A stretch of DNA of 41,168 nucleotides from the NCBI GenBank assembly GCA_021372245.1, contig JAJFUV010000081.1:1-41168 (forward strand), given 5' to 3'. Position 1 is the first letter of the stretch. Each line of letters opens with the position of its first letter. The DNA comes from Terriglobales bacterium. GTDB taxonomy: Bacteria; Acidobacteriota; Terriglobia; Bryobacterales; Bryobacteraceae. The notes under the pieces are model-generated. The model was not told the DNA's origin. It did no database searches and saw only the letters and a list, made by a program, of their open reading frames with translations. Below are positions 31,431 through 41,168 of this stretch, one piece after another. Position numbers and translations under genes: made by a program.

Positions 31431-31516
31431 AGTGATGTTTCTGCGCGCGCCCCACGTAGGATAACAGGTTCCGTGGGGCCGGAAAGCGGGTAGGATATCA
31501 GCAGAGCAGGACTCCG

Positions 31517-31591
31517 ATGCAGTTTCACAGCCTGGCTGCCTTGTCGTTACTCACGCCCGCATTGGTTGCGAGCAGGAGACTGGAGCGCTGA
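31517..31591 (+). CDS. 24-residue leader ORF before the GH95-like gene
   Basis: ATG 31517 has AGGA five bases upstream. The ORF encodes a hydrophobic, signal-like peptide (HSLAALSLLTPALVA, then SRRLER) and stops with TGA at 31589-31591. One base later comes the TTG start of the GH95-like gene. The ribosome site of the next gene (GGAG, 31582-31585) lies inside this ORF, so translational coupling is plausible. It is too short to be sure it is expressed; it could also be the remnant of an older secretion signal. Confidence 0.4.
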   Translation: MQFHSLAALSLLTPALVASRRLER

Positions 31592-31592
31592 C

Positions 31593-34136
31593 TTGAGAAC
31601 TCCGGTGACGGTATTGCGCTATGCGGTCACAGCAGCCTTGTTCTGCTTACCCGGCAGTTTTGCTGCGCAACCGCTGTGGGAGCTGGCGCGTTCCACCGCC
31701 ATCCGCAAGCACTTGCCGCGAAGCAATCCCCGGCCCGAGGGCTTATGGCCCACGATGACGAACTCCGCGGTGAACCTATCAACGCCGCGCATGAAGATCA
31801 GCCTTTGGGGACCGCCTGATCGACTCACCTTGAGCCTCGGCAAAACGGACGTGTGGGACCGGCGGCGGCATGAATGGGAGAAGCCCTTGACGCTCGCCGA
31901 AATCCGCGAAGGCGCATTCTCGCCGCTCGCGAAACCAAAGCAAGAACCCATCGTGGGCGCCCGCAATTCGGGCTATATGCTTCCGGACGGCAAGTGGGCG
32001 GAGCGTTACGGGTCCTGGAAGCAACCCTACCCCACACCCAAGCCGGTGGGGCAGGTGATGCTACTCGCGCCGGACTTGGCAGGCGCGTCCCAACCGGAGG
32101 CCCTTGTTCGCTGCGATGACGGCACGGCCCGCGTGAGCATGCGGAAAGGCGGGAGTACGCTCCATGTGGCCTACGCGGCCCTCATGAACCGCAACATTAT
32201 CGCCCTGCAAGTGGAGGCACGCGGGCTCGCCAACGGACTCTCACTGCGCCTGTACCGCCACACGGATACCACAGGAACCGGGATTGTGCCGCCGGAAAGC
32301 GGGTCGTCGGGCCGCGACTTCTGGATCCGGCAACGTCTGCCCGCCGAGAAGACCTTCCCCGCGGGCTTCGAGTACGTCCTGCTGGCGCGGGTCGTAGGTG
32401 CCACCACCTCTGTCCGAACCATCAACGGTGAAACGGGGCTGGGCACGCCGATGGACATCCCAGACACGGAACGCAAGCCCCCCTTCGGACGGTACCTTCC
32501 TGAGTACGATGTCCTCAACGCGGCGCCGGGGTTCGCCGCCACGGCGTCCGTGCTTCCGGCGTCCGCGCTGCGCTTCCAGGTTTACATTGCGGTAGCAACC
32601 AGCGCGGAGTCGGCCACGCCTTTCGCCGAAGCGAGCGCCCTCCTCGACTGGGTGGAACGAACCGGGACGAGTGGACTGGCAGCGGAGAACGAGCGCTGGT
32701 TCAAGGTTTTCTACGAGAAGCGCGAGAACGGGCGCATTCTCGGCGACGCAAAGTGGGACCGAAGCCGGATCCCGCATCTGTTCCGCAGTTGGCCCACCAC
32801 CGACTACGGGGCCGACCAGGAAGAGGCTCAACTCTGGCTGACCAGCCCCGATCCGGCCCGTTTCGAGGCCGACGAGACCTACGCGCAACTGGAGGCGGAT
32901 GTCTCCCCCTGGCATGGCTTGCCTTGCCTGAACGAGGTTTACGCCACTCACTGCGCTGTGCTGAACCAAACCGACCGCCTTCACTATTACTCAGCACTGG
33001 TGCAGCATTGGCTGGAGGCAAGCCGAAAAAACGCTCGCGAGGTCTTCGGCTTGCCCGGCATGTTCGGCCCCGCGCACGGCTATCTGCCGCCAATCAAGGC
33101 GGACGAGTACTTTCACACCATCTCCTCCTGGGAGTTCTGCATGGAGATTCCCGCCCAAGTCATGAAGGCGGTCTGGGACATCTGGGATTACGGGGGTGAC
33201 GAGCAGTTCCTGGCCCGCGACGTGTACCCGGCCTTGAGGGACTTGGCGATTTTTTACGCCGCTTATCTGACCAGAACCGAGGATGGTGCCTATCATGCCA
33301 TTCCGGCCATGTCGGCTGAGCACTGGGGCTGGACCTGGCGTTTTGAGCGGAACCGTGACTCAGCCTCCGCGCTGAGCCTCATCAAGTGGACCTTGAAATC
33401 CGCCGCCGCGGCCGCGCAACAGCTCGGCCGGGATGCGGGCCTGCGCGATGAGTGGCTGCGCATCGCCGGGCGGATGGCGCCGTACCCGACAGCGGACAGT
33501 CCTGAGGGCACTGTCTACACGGACGTCGCGGGCGTCCAGCCCGTTGGCCTGCGATACAACTTCTTCGCCGGCGTAACGCCCGCGCTCTTGGCCGACGAGA
33601 TTAACCTGGATTCGCCCCCTCAGGAGATTCAGACCATGCTGCGCACAGCGCGCCTTGTCGGGGGTTGGACCAGCGGCAAGGTATTCCATCTCCTGGGCGC
33701 GCATCCGGACCTGGTGAAGGGCCGTCCCCCCTCCATGCACTTCGACGCGCAACCGGATGTACGGATCACCGACCGGACGCAACTCCTCGACGCTGTGGCG
33801 CGCGAACCCGAGCGGTTGCTGAACTCCCGCTCCGGCCGGATTCATCTCTTCCCCTGCGTACCGTCTGGCGCAACCGTCGCCTTCCGCAATTTCCAGGCCC
33901 GCGGAGGCTTTCTGGTGTCGGCAGACATGGTGAAGGGAGAGCCCGTGAACGTCCGTATAGAGTCGAGGAGGAATGTCGTGTGCCGGTTCAGAAGCCCATG
34001 GCCGGGCGCTACGCCGCTCGTCACGAACGAAGCGGGAGCCCTGTCTGTAACTATCGAGAAAGATCCCTCAGCGAAGGATTCGTACACTTTTGCCGCCCGC
34101 GCCGGGGAATCATACTGGATCGCACGGAAGCGCTGA
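31593..34136 (+). CDS. Exported GH95-like six-hairpin glycosidase
   Basis: 847 residues from TTG 31593, chosen because GGAG lies seven bases upstream and a signal peptide follows (VTVLRYAVTAALFCLPGSFA). The N-terminal about 330 residues look like the beta-sandwich of family 95. A six-hairpin helical barrel follows (PCLNEVYATHCAVLNQT, WDIWDYGGDEQFLARDVYPA). AMSAEHWGWTW sits where GH95 enzymes have the SPEN general-acid region. The C-terminus RIHLFPCVPSGATVAFRNFQ is the typical GH95 ending. GH95 members cleave alpha-L-fucosyl or galactosyl linkages. The usual NxN pair is not obvious, so this may be a divergent family with another specificity. Confidence 0.7.
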   Translation: MRTPVTVLRYAVTAALFCLPGSFAAQPLWELARSTAIRKHLPRSNPRPEGLWPTMTNSAVNLSTPRMKISLWGPPDRLTLSLGKTDVWDRRRHEWEKPLTLAEIREGAFSPLAKPKQEPIVGARNSGYMLPDGKWAERYGSWKQPYPTPKPVGQVMLLAPDLAGASQPEALVRCDDGTARVSMRKGGSTLHVAYAALMNRNIIALQVEARGLANGLSLRLYRHTDTTGTGIVPPESGSSGRDFWIRQRLPAEKTFPAGFEYVLLARVVGATTSVRTINGETGLGTPMDIPDTERKPPFGRYLPEYDVLNAAPGFAATASVLPASALRFQVYIAVATSAESATPFAEASALLDWVERTGTSGLAAENERWFKVFYEKRENGRILGDAKWDRSRIPHLFRSWPTTDYGADQEEAQLWLTSPDPARFEADETYAQLEADVSPWHGLPCLNEVYATHCAVLNQTDRLHYYSALVQHWLEASRKNAREVFGLPGMFGPAHGYLPPIKADEYFHTISSWEFCMEIPAQVMKAVWDIWDYGGDEQFLARDVYPALRDLAIFYAAYLTRTEDGAYHAIPAMSAEHWGWTWRFERNRDSASALSLIKWTLKSAAAAAQQLGRDAGLRDEWLRIAGRMAPYPTADSPEGTVYTDVAGVQPVGLRYNFFAGVTPALLADEINLDSPPQEIQTMLRTARLVGGWTSGKVFHLLGAHPDLVKGRPPSMHFDAQPDVRITDRTQLLDAVAREPERLLNSRSGRIHLFPCVPSGATVAFRNFQARGGFLVSADMVKGEPVNVRIESRRNVVCRFRSPWPGATPLVTNEAGALSVTIEKDPSAKDSYTFAARAGESYWIARKR

Positions 34137-34518
34137 TCGGCTGGATTTCCTTCGCCTGTGGAAAACCAGTGGAAAACAAGTTCATCCTGTGGAAAACTCC
34201 GCGCGAGTGCACATCACACAAAGCAAAAGCCCATCCGCTTCCGGATGGGCTTCTACTTCCACTCCCTGGATTACCAGGGCGATGTTAATGGGAGAATCAG
34301 ATTCGACGGCGTCGCGGCCGTGAGAACCTGTCGTGATTGGATATTAGGGCCTCCAGAGTCTGAAGTCAAGCAAAAAAGGCGGCAGGGAAAATCGTCTCTA
34401 AGCCTTTAGAATCAAGTCGTTTAGAGAATCTGTGGAAATCCTCCGGCCTGTGGAAAACCAGCTCAAAAGCCCTTTCCGCTCCCCCCGCTTTCTCTCTAAC
34501 TGAAAGAAACCAGCCAGC
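34137..34518. other. Gene-free region with TGTGGAAAA repeat cluster
   Basis: No credible gene is seen in 382 bases between two convergent genes. Three exact TGTGGAAAA sites (34157-34165, 34188-34196, 34449-34457) and two near matches, AGTGGAAAA (34168-34176) and TGTGGAAAT (34431-34439), all point the same way. The sites at 34157 and 34449 share the 16-mer GCCTGTGGAAAACCAG. The reverse complement TTTTCCACA is one base from the DnaA box TTATCCACA and is the box form known from cyanobacteria. The stretch at about 34340-34440 is more AT-rich than its surroundings. It could be a DnaA-binding region; this is unproven. Confidence 0.55.
34227..34252. terminator. Bidirectional terminator hairpin
   Basis: An 11-bp perfect stem (AAGCCCATCCG / CGGATGGGCTT) closes a four-base loop between convergent genes. 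On the minus strand it is followed by TTGCTTTGTG and the stem itself ends in Ts, fitting termination of the secA operon. On the plus strand a weak TTCTACTTCC tail follows the GH95-like gene. Confidence 0.75.
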
Positions 34519-35519
34519 TTATTTTTCACTGGTGAGATCCAGCGTGATAATCGTCTCCGTGTCCGGCTTCCATCCGAACAAACGGCGGGCTAGCGTACGC
34601 GACCCACCAACAATAAGGCCCGATACTGCGGCAAAAGCCAACAGGATGCCGATCAGCAAGAAGATATTCAGGATCAGGTTGCCTATGTTGTCGCGCCTGG
34701 TCGGAATTCTTTCATTCCAGGTGATTTCCGCCTGGTATCGCACCTTCGAAAGTAGTTTCTCAGCCGCGTTGGGATCCTTCGGCGAAACGATCACCGCGAC
34801 CAGCGGACCCGTGCGCTTCACCATGGCGCCCTGGAGCCTCTGGAATGCACTCTCCTGCTCGCGGGCGATATGTGGTGTCGGGTAAGAGAATACTACCAGG
34901 GTCATCTCACTGCCGGGGGTCCGGTAGTGCGCCAGATGGGCTTCCGCGCCGAAGCGGAAGCCAGCTAGGGCGGCGGGAAACTGCGGTGTAAACCGTTCGA
35001 GCCCTGCCGGTCCGACGATGTGCCGGCGGGAATTCGGCAGCATGCCCTCTGCCGGAAGGCTGGATGGAAACGTCGGCAAAGGCGACTGTTCTAACCTCGT
35101 CAGGCCTTCCACAAGTCCTTGTAAATCAGTTGATTCCAAACGAGCGCCGGTGAAGCGGAACAGGTAATTGCCATGGGCCAGCCACAAATCCGGACCCGCA
35201 TCAGCAGCCTGCTTGCTCAAGGCGCTAGGCCGGGCCGCAGGGGGCACCTGCCAGCAAAACGCCGAAAAGGCGCCGGTGGAATCCCTGAAACGCCAGGCTG
35301 TGGCGGCCAGCTTGCCTCCGGTCGCGGCCGTAAACTTAGCCTGCTCAGCTTCTTCCAGTCCGTACTCGCCCCACAGCGCCCTATCGGAGGCGGGTGTGGC
35401 GGGCGAGGCTTCCACACGCGTGAAGCCGCCAAATCGATCCGGCCAAAGGCCGCCGAACGCGGGGAGGCTGGCCGTCAGGGCCAGCAGGCATACCGTCAGC
35501 CGGGCCCACGCACCCGATC

Positions 35520-35541
<22 letters not shown>
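34519..35541 (-). CDS. DUF6599-like exported/membrane protein
   Basis: About 340 residues from ATG 35541, overlapping the secA 3' end by 22 bases. A signal peptide or anchor lies at the N-terminus ([19 protein letters not shown]). [14 protein letters not shown] and the order of the body ([46 protein letters not shown]) suggest the DUF6599 family, seen mainly in Acidobacteriota. One membrane helix near the C-terminus ([21 protein letters not shown]) is followed by a basic cytoplasmic tail. Function unknown. Cotranscription with secA is likely from the overlap. Confidence 0.7.
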
Positions 35542-38411
<2,870 letters not shown>

Positions 38412-38525
38412 ACGGAGGGATGCACTTCCATTGTACTGCACACCATGGCTCGACCTGCCCGGCTGTGCTCATTGGGCTGAAACGCCGTTGTAAGACGGTG
38501 TCAGGCTGTTGCACCCAGCCGCGCA

Positions 38526-38675
38526 TCAGGACTCGAAAAAGACGATGCCAAACCCGACCGCCGCCAGCAGCAAAACGAAACCAAATAGCACGCCATACTC
38601 GAGCAGTGTATTTACCAGCGCGGCCCGCATTCGCTCTTCGTCGCCGTGAAGCCGCTCTGCAAAACCATGAGGCAT
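38526..38675 (-). CDS. Small single-span membrane protein upstream of secA
   Basis: 49 residues from ATG 38675, which has AGGGGG eight bases upstream; a longer start at 38717 has no such site. The N-terminal half is charged (PHGFAERLHGDEERMRAAL) and the C-terminal half is a single hydrophobic helix (GVLFGFVLLLAAVGFGIVFF). It ends 114 bases before the secA start on the same strand. I do not recognise a family. Good ribosome site, codon use like its neighbours and a clear helix favour a real gene. A role beside Sec translocation is speculation. Confidence 0.55.
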   Translation of the reverse strand: MPHGFAERLHGDEERMRAALVNTLLEYGVLFGFVLLLAAVGFGIVFFES

Positions 38676-38794
38676 GACCAACACCCCCTGGGTCGTGAAA
38701 GAGATCGCTCCACCCATATTTTACGCCCGGAAACCCATGTTGCTGCCCCCAAAACAGTGCGAGAATGGCTCTCAGCTCAGAGCGAGGTGCCAGG

Positions 38795-40108
38795 ATGGAA
38801 AGACGCGACGCGCTGAAGAGTTTCTTCGCCGCGCCGGCTGTACTGCCGGCCACGGTTGAAATCTCACGCCGGGGAATGTCACCGGTGAGGATCACCGACG
38901 TCAAGGTGATCCTGACGCAACCGGACGGGAACCACGCCGTCATCGTGAAGGTTCTCACCAGCGAACCAGGCCTTTACGGGCTCGGCTGTGCCACACATCG
39001 CGAGCGGGCGCTGGCCGTAGCCACCGCCATAGAGCAGTACATGAAGCCGTTTGTTGTCGGGCGGAACGTGGATGACATCGAAGACATCTGGCAATCGGCC
39101 TACGTGCAGTCCTATTTCCGCAGTGGCGTGACGCTGAACAATGCGCTCAGCGGTATAGACGGCGCGTTGTGGGACATCCTGGGCAAGCGCGCCGGCGTTC
39201 CGGTTTACAAGCTGCTGGGGGGCAAGGTGCGCGCCGCCGCTCCGCTCTACGCGCACGCGAGCGCGCGGGAGATGCCAGCTCTCGAGGACAACGTGCGCGC
39301 TTGGCTGGCCAAGGGATACCGCCACGTCCGCGTGCAACTCGCGGTCCCGGGCTTCTCCGGTTACGGCGCCGCCAATCCCACTGCGCAGGAAGTTCAGCGG
39401 CAGCGTCCCGAAGGCGTGTCGCCCTCGCCCGTCTTCGAGCCGACGCCTTACGTCAACAACACGATCCGCATGTTCGAGCGCCTGCGCGCCACCTTCGGTT
39501 TCGACGTCGAGTTCTTGCACGACGTCCACGAGCGCGTTCCGCCCGCGCATTCACTCCAACTCGCCAAGGCGCTCGAACCCTTCCGGCTGTTCTTCCTGGA
39601 GGACCTGTTTGCGCCAGAGGACGTGGCATGGTTTCAGGTTGCGCGCCAGCAGACCTCTACCCCGCTGGCGATGGGCGAGTTGTTCGTGAACCGTCACGAA
39701 TGGCTTCCGCTGGTGACCAACCGCTGGATCGATTTCGTCCGCCACCACATCTCCGCCATCGGCGGACTGACCATGGCGCGGAAGATCGCCGCCTGCTGCG
39801 AGTTCTTCAACGTCCGCACCGCCTGGCACGGCCCCGGTAACGTCAGCCCCGTCGGCCACGCAGTGAACCTCCACCTGGATCTGGCCACTTACAACTTCGG
39901 GATTCAGGAACAGCACGTCTTCGGGCCGCAGTCGCGCGAGGTGTTTCCCGGAGCACCCGAAATCCGCGGCGGCTACATGTATGCGAATGATCTGCCAGGG
40001 CTTGGCGTCGATTTGGACGAGAAGGCTGCGGCGAAGTACCCGTTCAAGACGCCTGGCGGAAGCCGCGGCAACGACCGGCGCATGGACGGCACTATCGTCC
40101 GGCCGTGA
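38795..40108 (+). CDS. manD: Mannonate dehydratase-like enolase-superfamily enzyme with Tat-type leader
   Basis: 437 residues from ATG 38795, with AGGTG just upstream. The N-terminus has a twin-arginine pattern (ERRDALKSFFAAPAVLPA). The rest is the ManD/RspA branch of the mandelate racemase group: VEFLHDVHERVPP (near residue 242), FFLEDLF (near 269) and LAMGELFVNRHEW (near 294) give the metal ligands Asp-Glu-Glu and an active-site His. HHISAIGGLTMARKIA and RTAWHGPGNVSPVGHAVNLHLDLA are typical of ManD. Family members dehydrate D-mannonate or D-gluconate to KDG, the KdgK substrate. Export of such an enzyme is odd, so its true substrate may differ. It converges on the GH-A gene with a 10-base gap. 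Confidence 0.8.
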   Translation: MERRDALKSFFAAPAVLPATVEISRRGMSPVRITDVKVILTQPDGNHAVIVKVLTSEPGLYGLGCATHRERALAVATAIEQYMKPFVVGRNVDDIEDIWQSAYVQSYFRSGVTLNNALSGIDGALWDILGKRAGVPVYKLLGGKVRAAAPLYAHASAREMPALEDNVRAWLAKGYRHVRVQLAVPGFSGYGAANPTAQEVQRQRPEGVSPSPVFEPTPYVNNTIRMFERLRATFGFDVEFLHDVHERVPPAHSLQLAKALEPFRLFFLEDLFAPEDVAWFQVARQQTSTPLAMGELFVNRHEWLPLVTNRWIDFVRHHISAIGGLTMARKIAACCEFFNVRTAWHGPGNVSPVGHAVNLHLDLATYNFGIQEQHVFGPQSREVFPGAPEIRGGYMYANDLPGLGVDLDEKAAAKYPFKTPGGSRGNDRRMDGTIVRP

Positions 40109-40118
40109 CGGTCCGGCT

Positions 40119-41168
40119 TCAACCTCGGATCCGGGCCGTCATCTTGCGGTGCCACTTCACGTCCCGCCACAGGCCTCGAAATTGCGGATGCGTGAAGTTG
40201 GACGTGCAGATAAACCGGTAGTTGTTCCGGATGGCCAGGTCCACGCAGATCTCCGCGCTCTCTTTCACCCAACCCCAATCGAGCGCTGGATGGTCCATCC
40301 AGCCGATGGGACCCCAGCCTTCGGTGTTCCCGCAAGGGATGCCACGCCGCGCGGCGCTTGCACTGATGTCGCGTATGCGGCCCGCCATCCATTCGATCAT
40401 GCGCGCACGGTTGGCGGTCCAGAAGGATTTCACGTTGGCGCCTATCTTTTCTATGTGCTGATCGTTGCTGCCTGTTATCAACTGGCCCAGGTTGGTGTCG
40501 CGCATCTCGCGGTTGTGCTGGAACCAGATGTGGTAGTCCAGCGCGTCGAGGTTCGCGAGATCGATTTCATCGACTTGAGTAGCCGAATCGAGCGAAGCGT
40601 GAAAATCGAAGCGAGGCCATCGCTCGCGTAGGCGGCCCAGCCAGATCTCCAAGAACTCGTTGAAGAACCGTTTCTGCAGCACCGAGTACCGCCCTTTCTT
40701 CTCGACAAAATCCGAAGGTAGAAGTCGCGCGTCCGGATGGCTCTCTTGAAACTTGCGGGCGTCGGTCCTTTGCTTCAGCTCGTCCTTGAGCCAGTCGAAG
40801 CCATGGACGTTGGGATACTCGTTCAGGACGTCCACGTAGAGCACGCGCTGCAACAGATTGTTGCGCTGCAGGAATTCGAGAGTCCCGTCCCAGGCGCGGA
40901 ACATGCCGTCTTCCATCGTGAAACGCTTGAGCGGCGACGTGAACCAAGTGGCCAGGCCGACGTGAAAACCCCGGCGGTGGCACTTAGGGAGGAATTCGAG
41001 CAACGCCTCGCGGGGCCGTACGCGGACCGAGTACTCGTTGCCCCACAGCGCCGGCGCCCAGGTGTCCCGCGGAAAGTAGCACTCCTCCACGATCTTTCCC
41101 TCGGCGTCGGGAGCCACGAGGTGGGGCATGGCATCGATGCGGATCGCGTTGTAGCCGCGCTCGGCCAA
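40119..41168 (-). CDS. Clan GH-A (cellulase-like) glycosidase, 5' end beyond window
   Basis: 349 residues are visible and the frame is open at the window edge, so the N-terminus is missing. It looks like a TIM-barrel glycosidase of clan GH-A. Asn-Glu in VDVLNEYPN (near 40815) is a candidate acid/base, and Glu in GNTEGWGPIGWMDH (near 40320) a candidate nucleophile. Aromatic motifs WGNEYSVRVRPREA and YHIWFQHN fit a sugar-binding cleft. It resembles the cellulase-like sugar-binding family found in Acidobacteriota and Planctomycetes. Specificity is unknown. It converges on the ManD-like gene. Confidence 0.65.
   Translation of the reverse strand: MAERGYNAIRIDAMPHLVAPDAEGKIVEECYFPRDTWAPALWGNEYSVRVRPREALLEFLPKCHRRGFHVGLATWFTSPLKRFTMEDGMFRAWDGTLEFLQRNNLLQRVLYVDVLNEYPNVHGFDWLKDELKQRTDARKFQESHPDARLLPSDFVEKKGRYSVLQKRFFNEFLEIWLGRLRERWPRFDFHASLDSATQVDEIDLANLDALDYHIWFQHNREMRDTNLGQLITGSNDQHIEKIGANVKSFWTANRARMIEWMAGRIRDISASAARRGIPCGNTEGWGPIGWMDHPALDWGWVKESAEICVDLAIRNNYRFICTSNFTHPQFRGLWRDVKWHRKMTARIRG

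Noticed and set aside
34137..34518. Firm call of the replication origin
   Set aside because: dnaA/dnaN are not in the window, flanking genes converge rather than diverge, and genome-wide skew cannot be computed here; kept only as a candidate.

Overview
The window is high-GC chromosomal DNA, most likely from an Acidobacteriota member close to Bryobacterales/Solibacteraceae. This is inferred from gene content: two Oar-like TonB-dependent receptors of about 1150 residues with N-terminal carboxypeptidase-regulatory domains, a VWFA-related protein of the type common in that phylum, several enzymes with twin-arginine leaders, and a heptose LPS gene set. No rRNA, tRNA, CRISPR array, transposase or prophage gene was seen.

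Layout. 1-758: 5' part of a secreted carboxypeptidase-regulatory-like protein (minus), with a plausible sigma70-type promoter. 843-4234 (minus): a tightly overlapping LPS-core operon (waaF, an unknown gene, a degenerate RfaE2-like paralogue, waaC, an ICMT-like methyltransferase). 4287-10928 (plus): rfaE2, mfd, a SurA-like foldase, a YhaM-like exonuclease and a BlaI-type repressor. 10933-18290 (minus): two tandem TonB receptors of identical length, each with its own matching promoter and terminator hairpin. 18327-18932 (minus): a YihX-like HAD phosphatase, divergent from 19024-21995 (plus): kdgK, a VWFA protein and an unusual DUF3037-like/S24 LexA-type protease fusion.

21984-31430 (minus): acnA, a 33-bp perfect inverted repeat (REPIN-like), argS, a YhhN membrane protein, a Tat-exported fucose-isomerase-like protein, a sulfatase and a class I aminotransferase. 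31517-34136 (plus): a 24-codon leader ORF abutting a GH95-like glycosidase. 34137-34518: gene-free, with a bidirectional terminator and a cluster of TGTGGAAAA (DnaA-box-like) repeats. 34519-38675 (minus): a DUF6599-like protein, secA and a 49-residue membrane protein. 38795-40108 (plus): a ManD-like dehydratase with a Tat leader. 40119-41168 (minus): a partial clan GH-A glycosidase.

Working together: waaC, waaF and rfaE2 point to heptose-containing LPS. The sulfatase, FucI-like protein, GH95-like enzyme, ManD, KdgK and GH-A glycosidase suggest use of complex, possibly sulfated or fucosylated, plant or microbial glycans, with the TonB receptors as possible uptake porins. The most unusual items are the S24 fusion with LexA-like spacing of cleavage site and catalytic residues, the REPIN-like repeat, the DnaA-box-like cluster, the degenerate RfaE2 paralogue and the exported sugar-catabolic enzymes.
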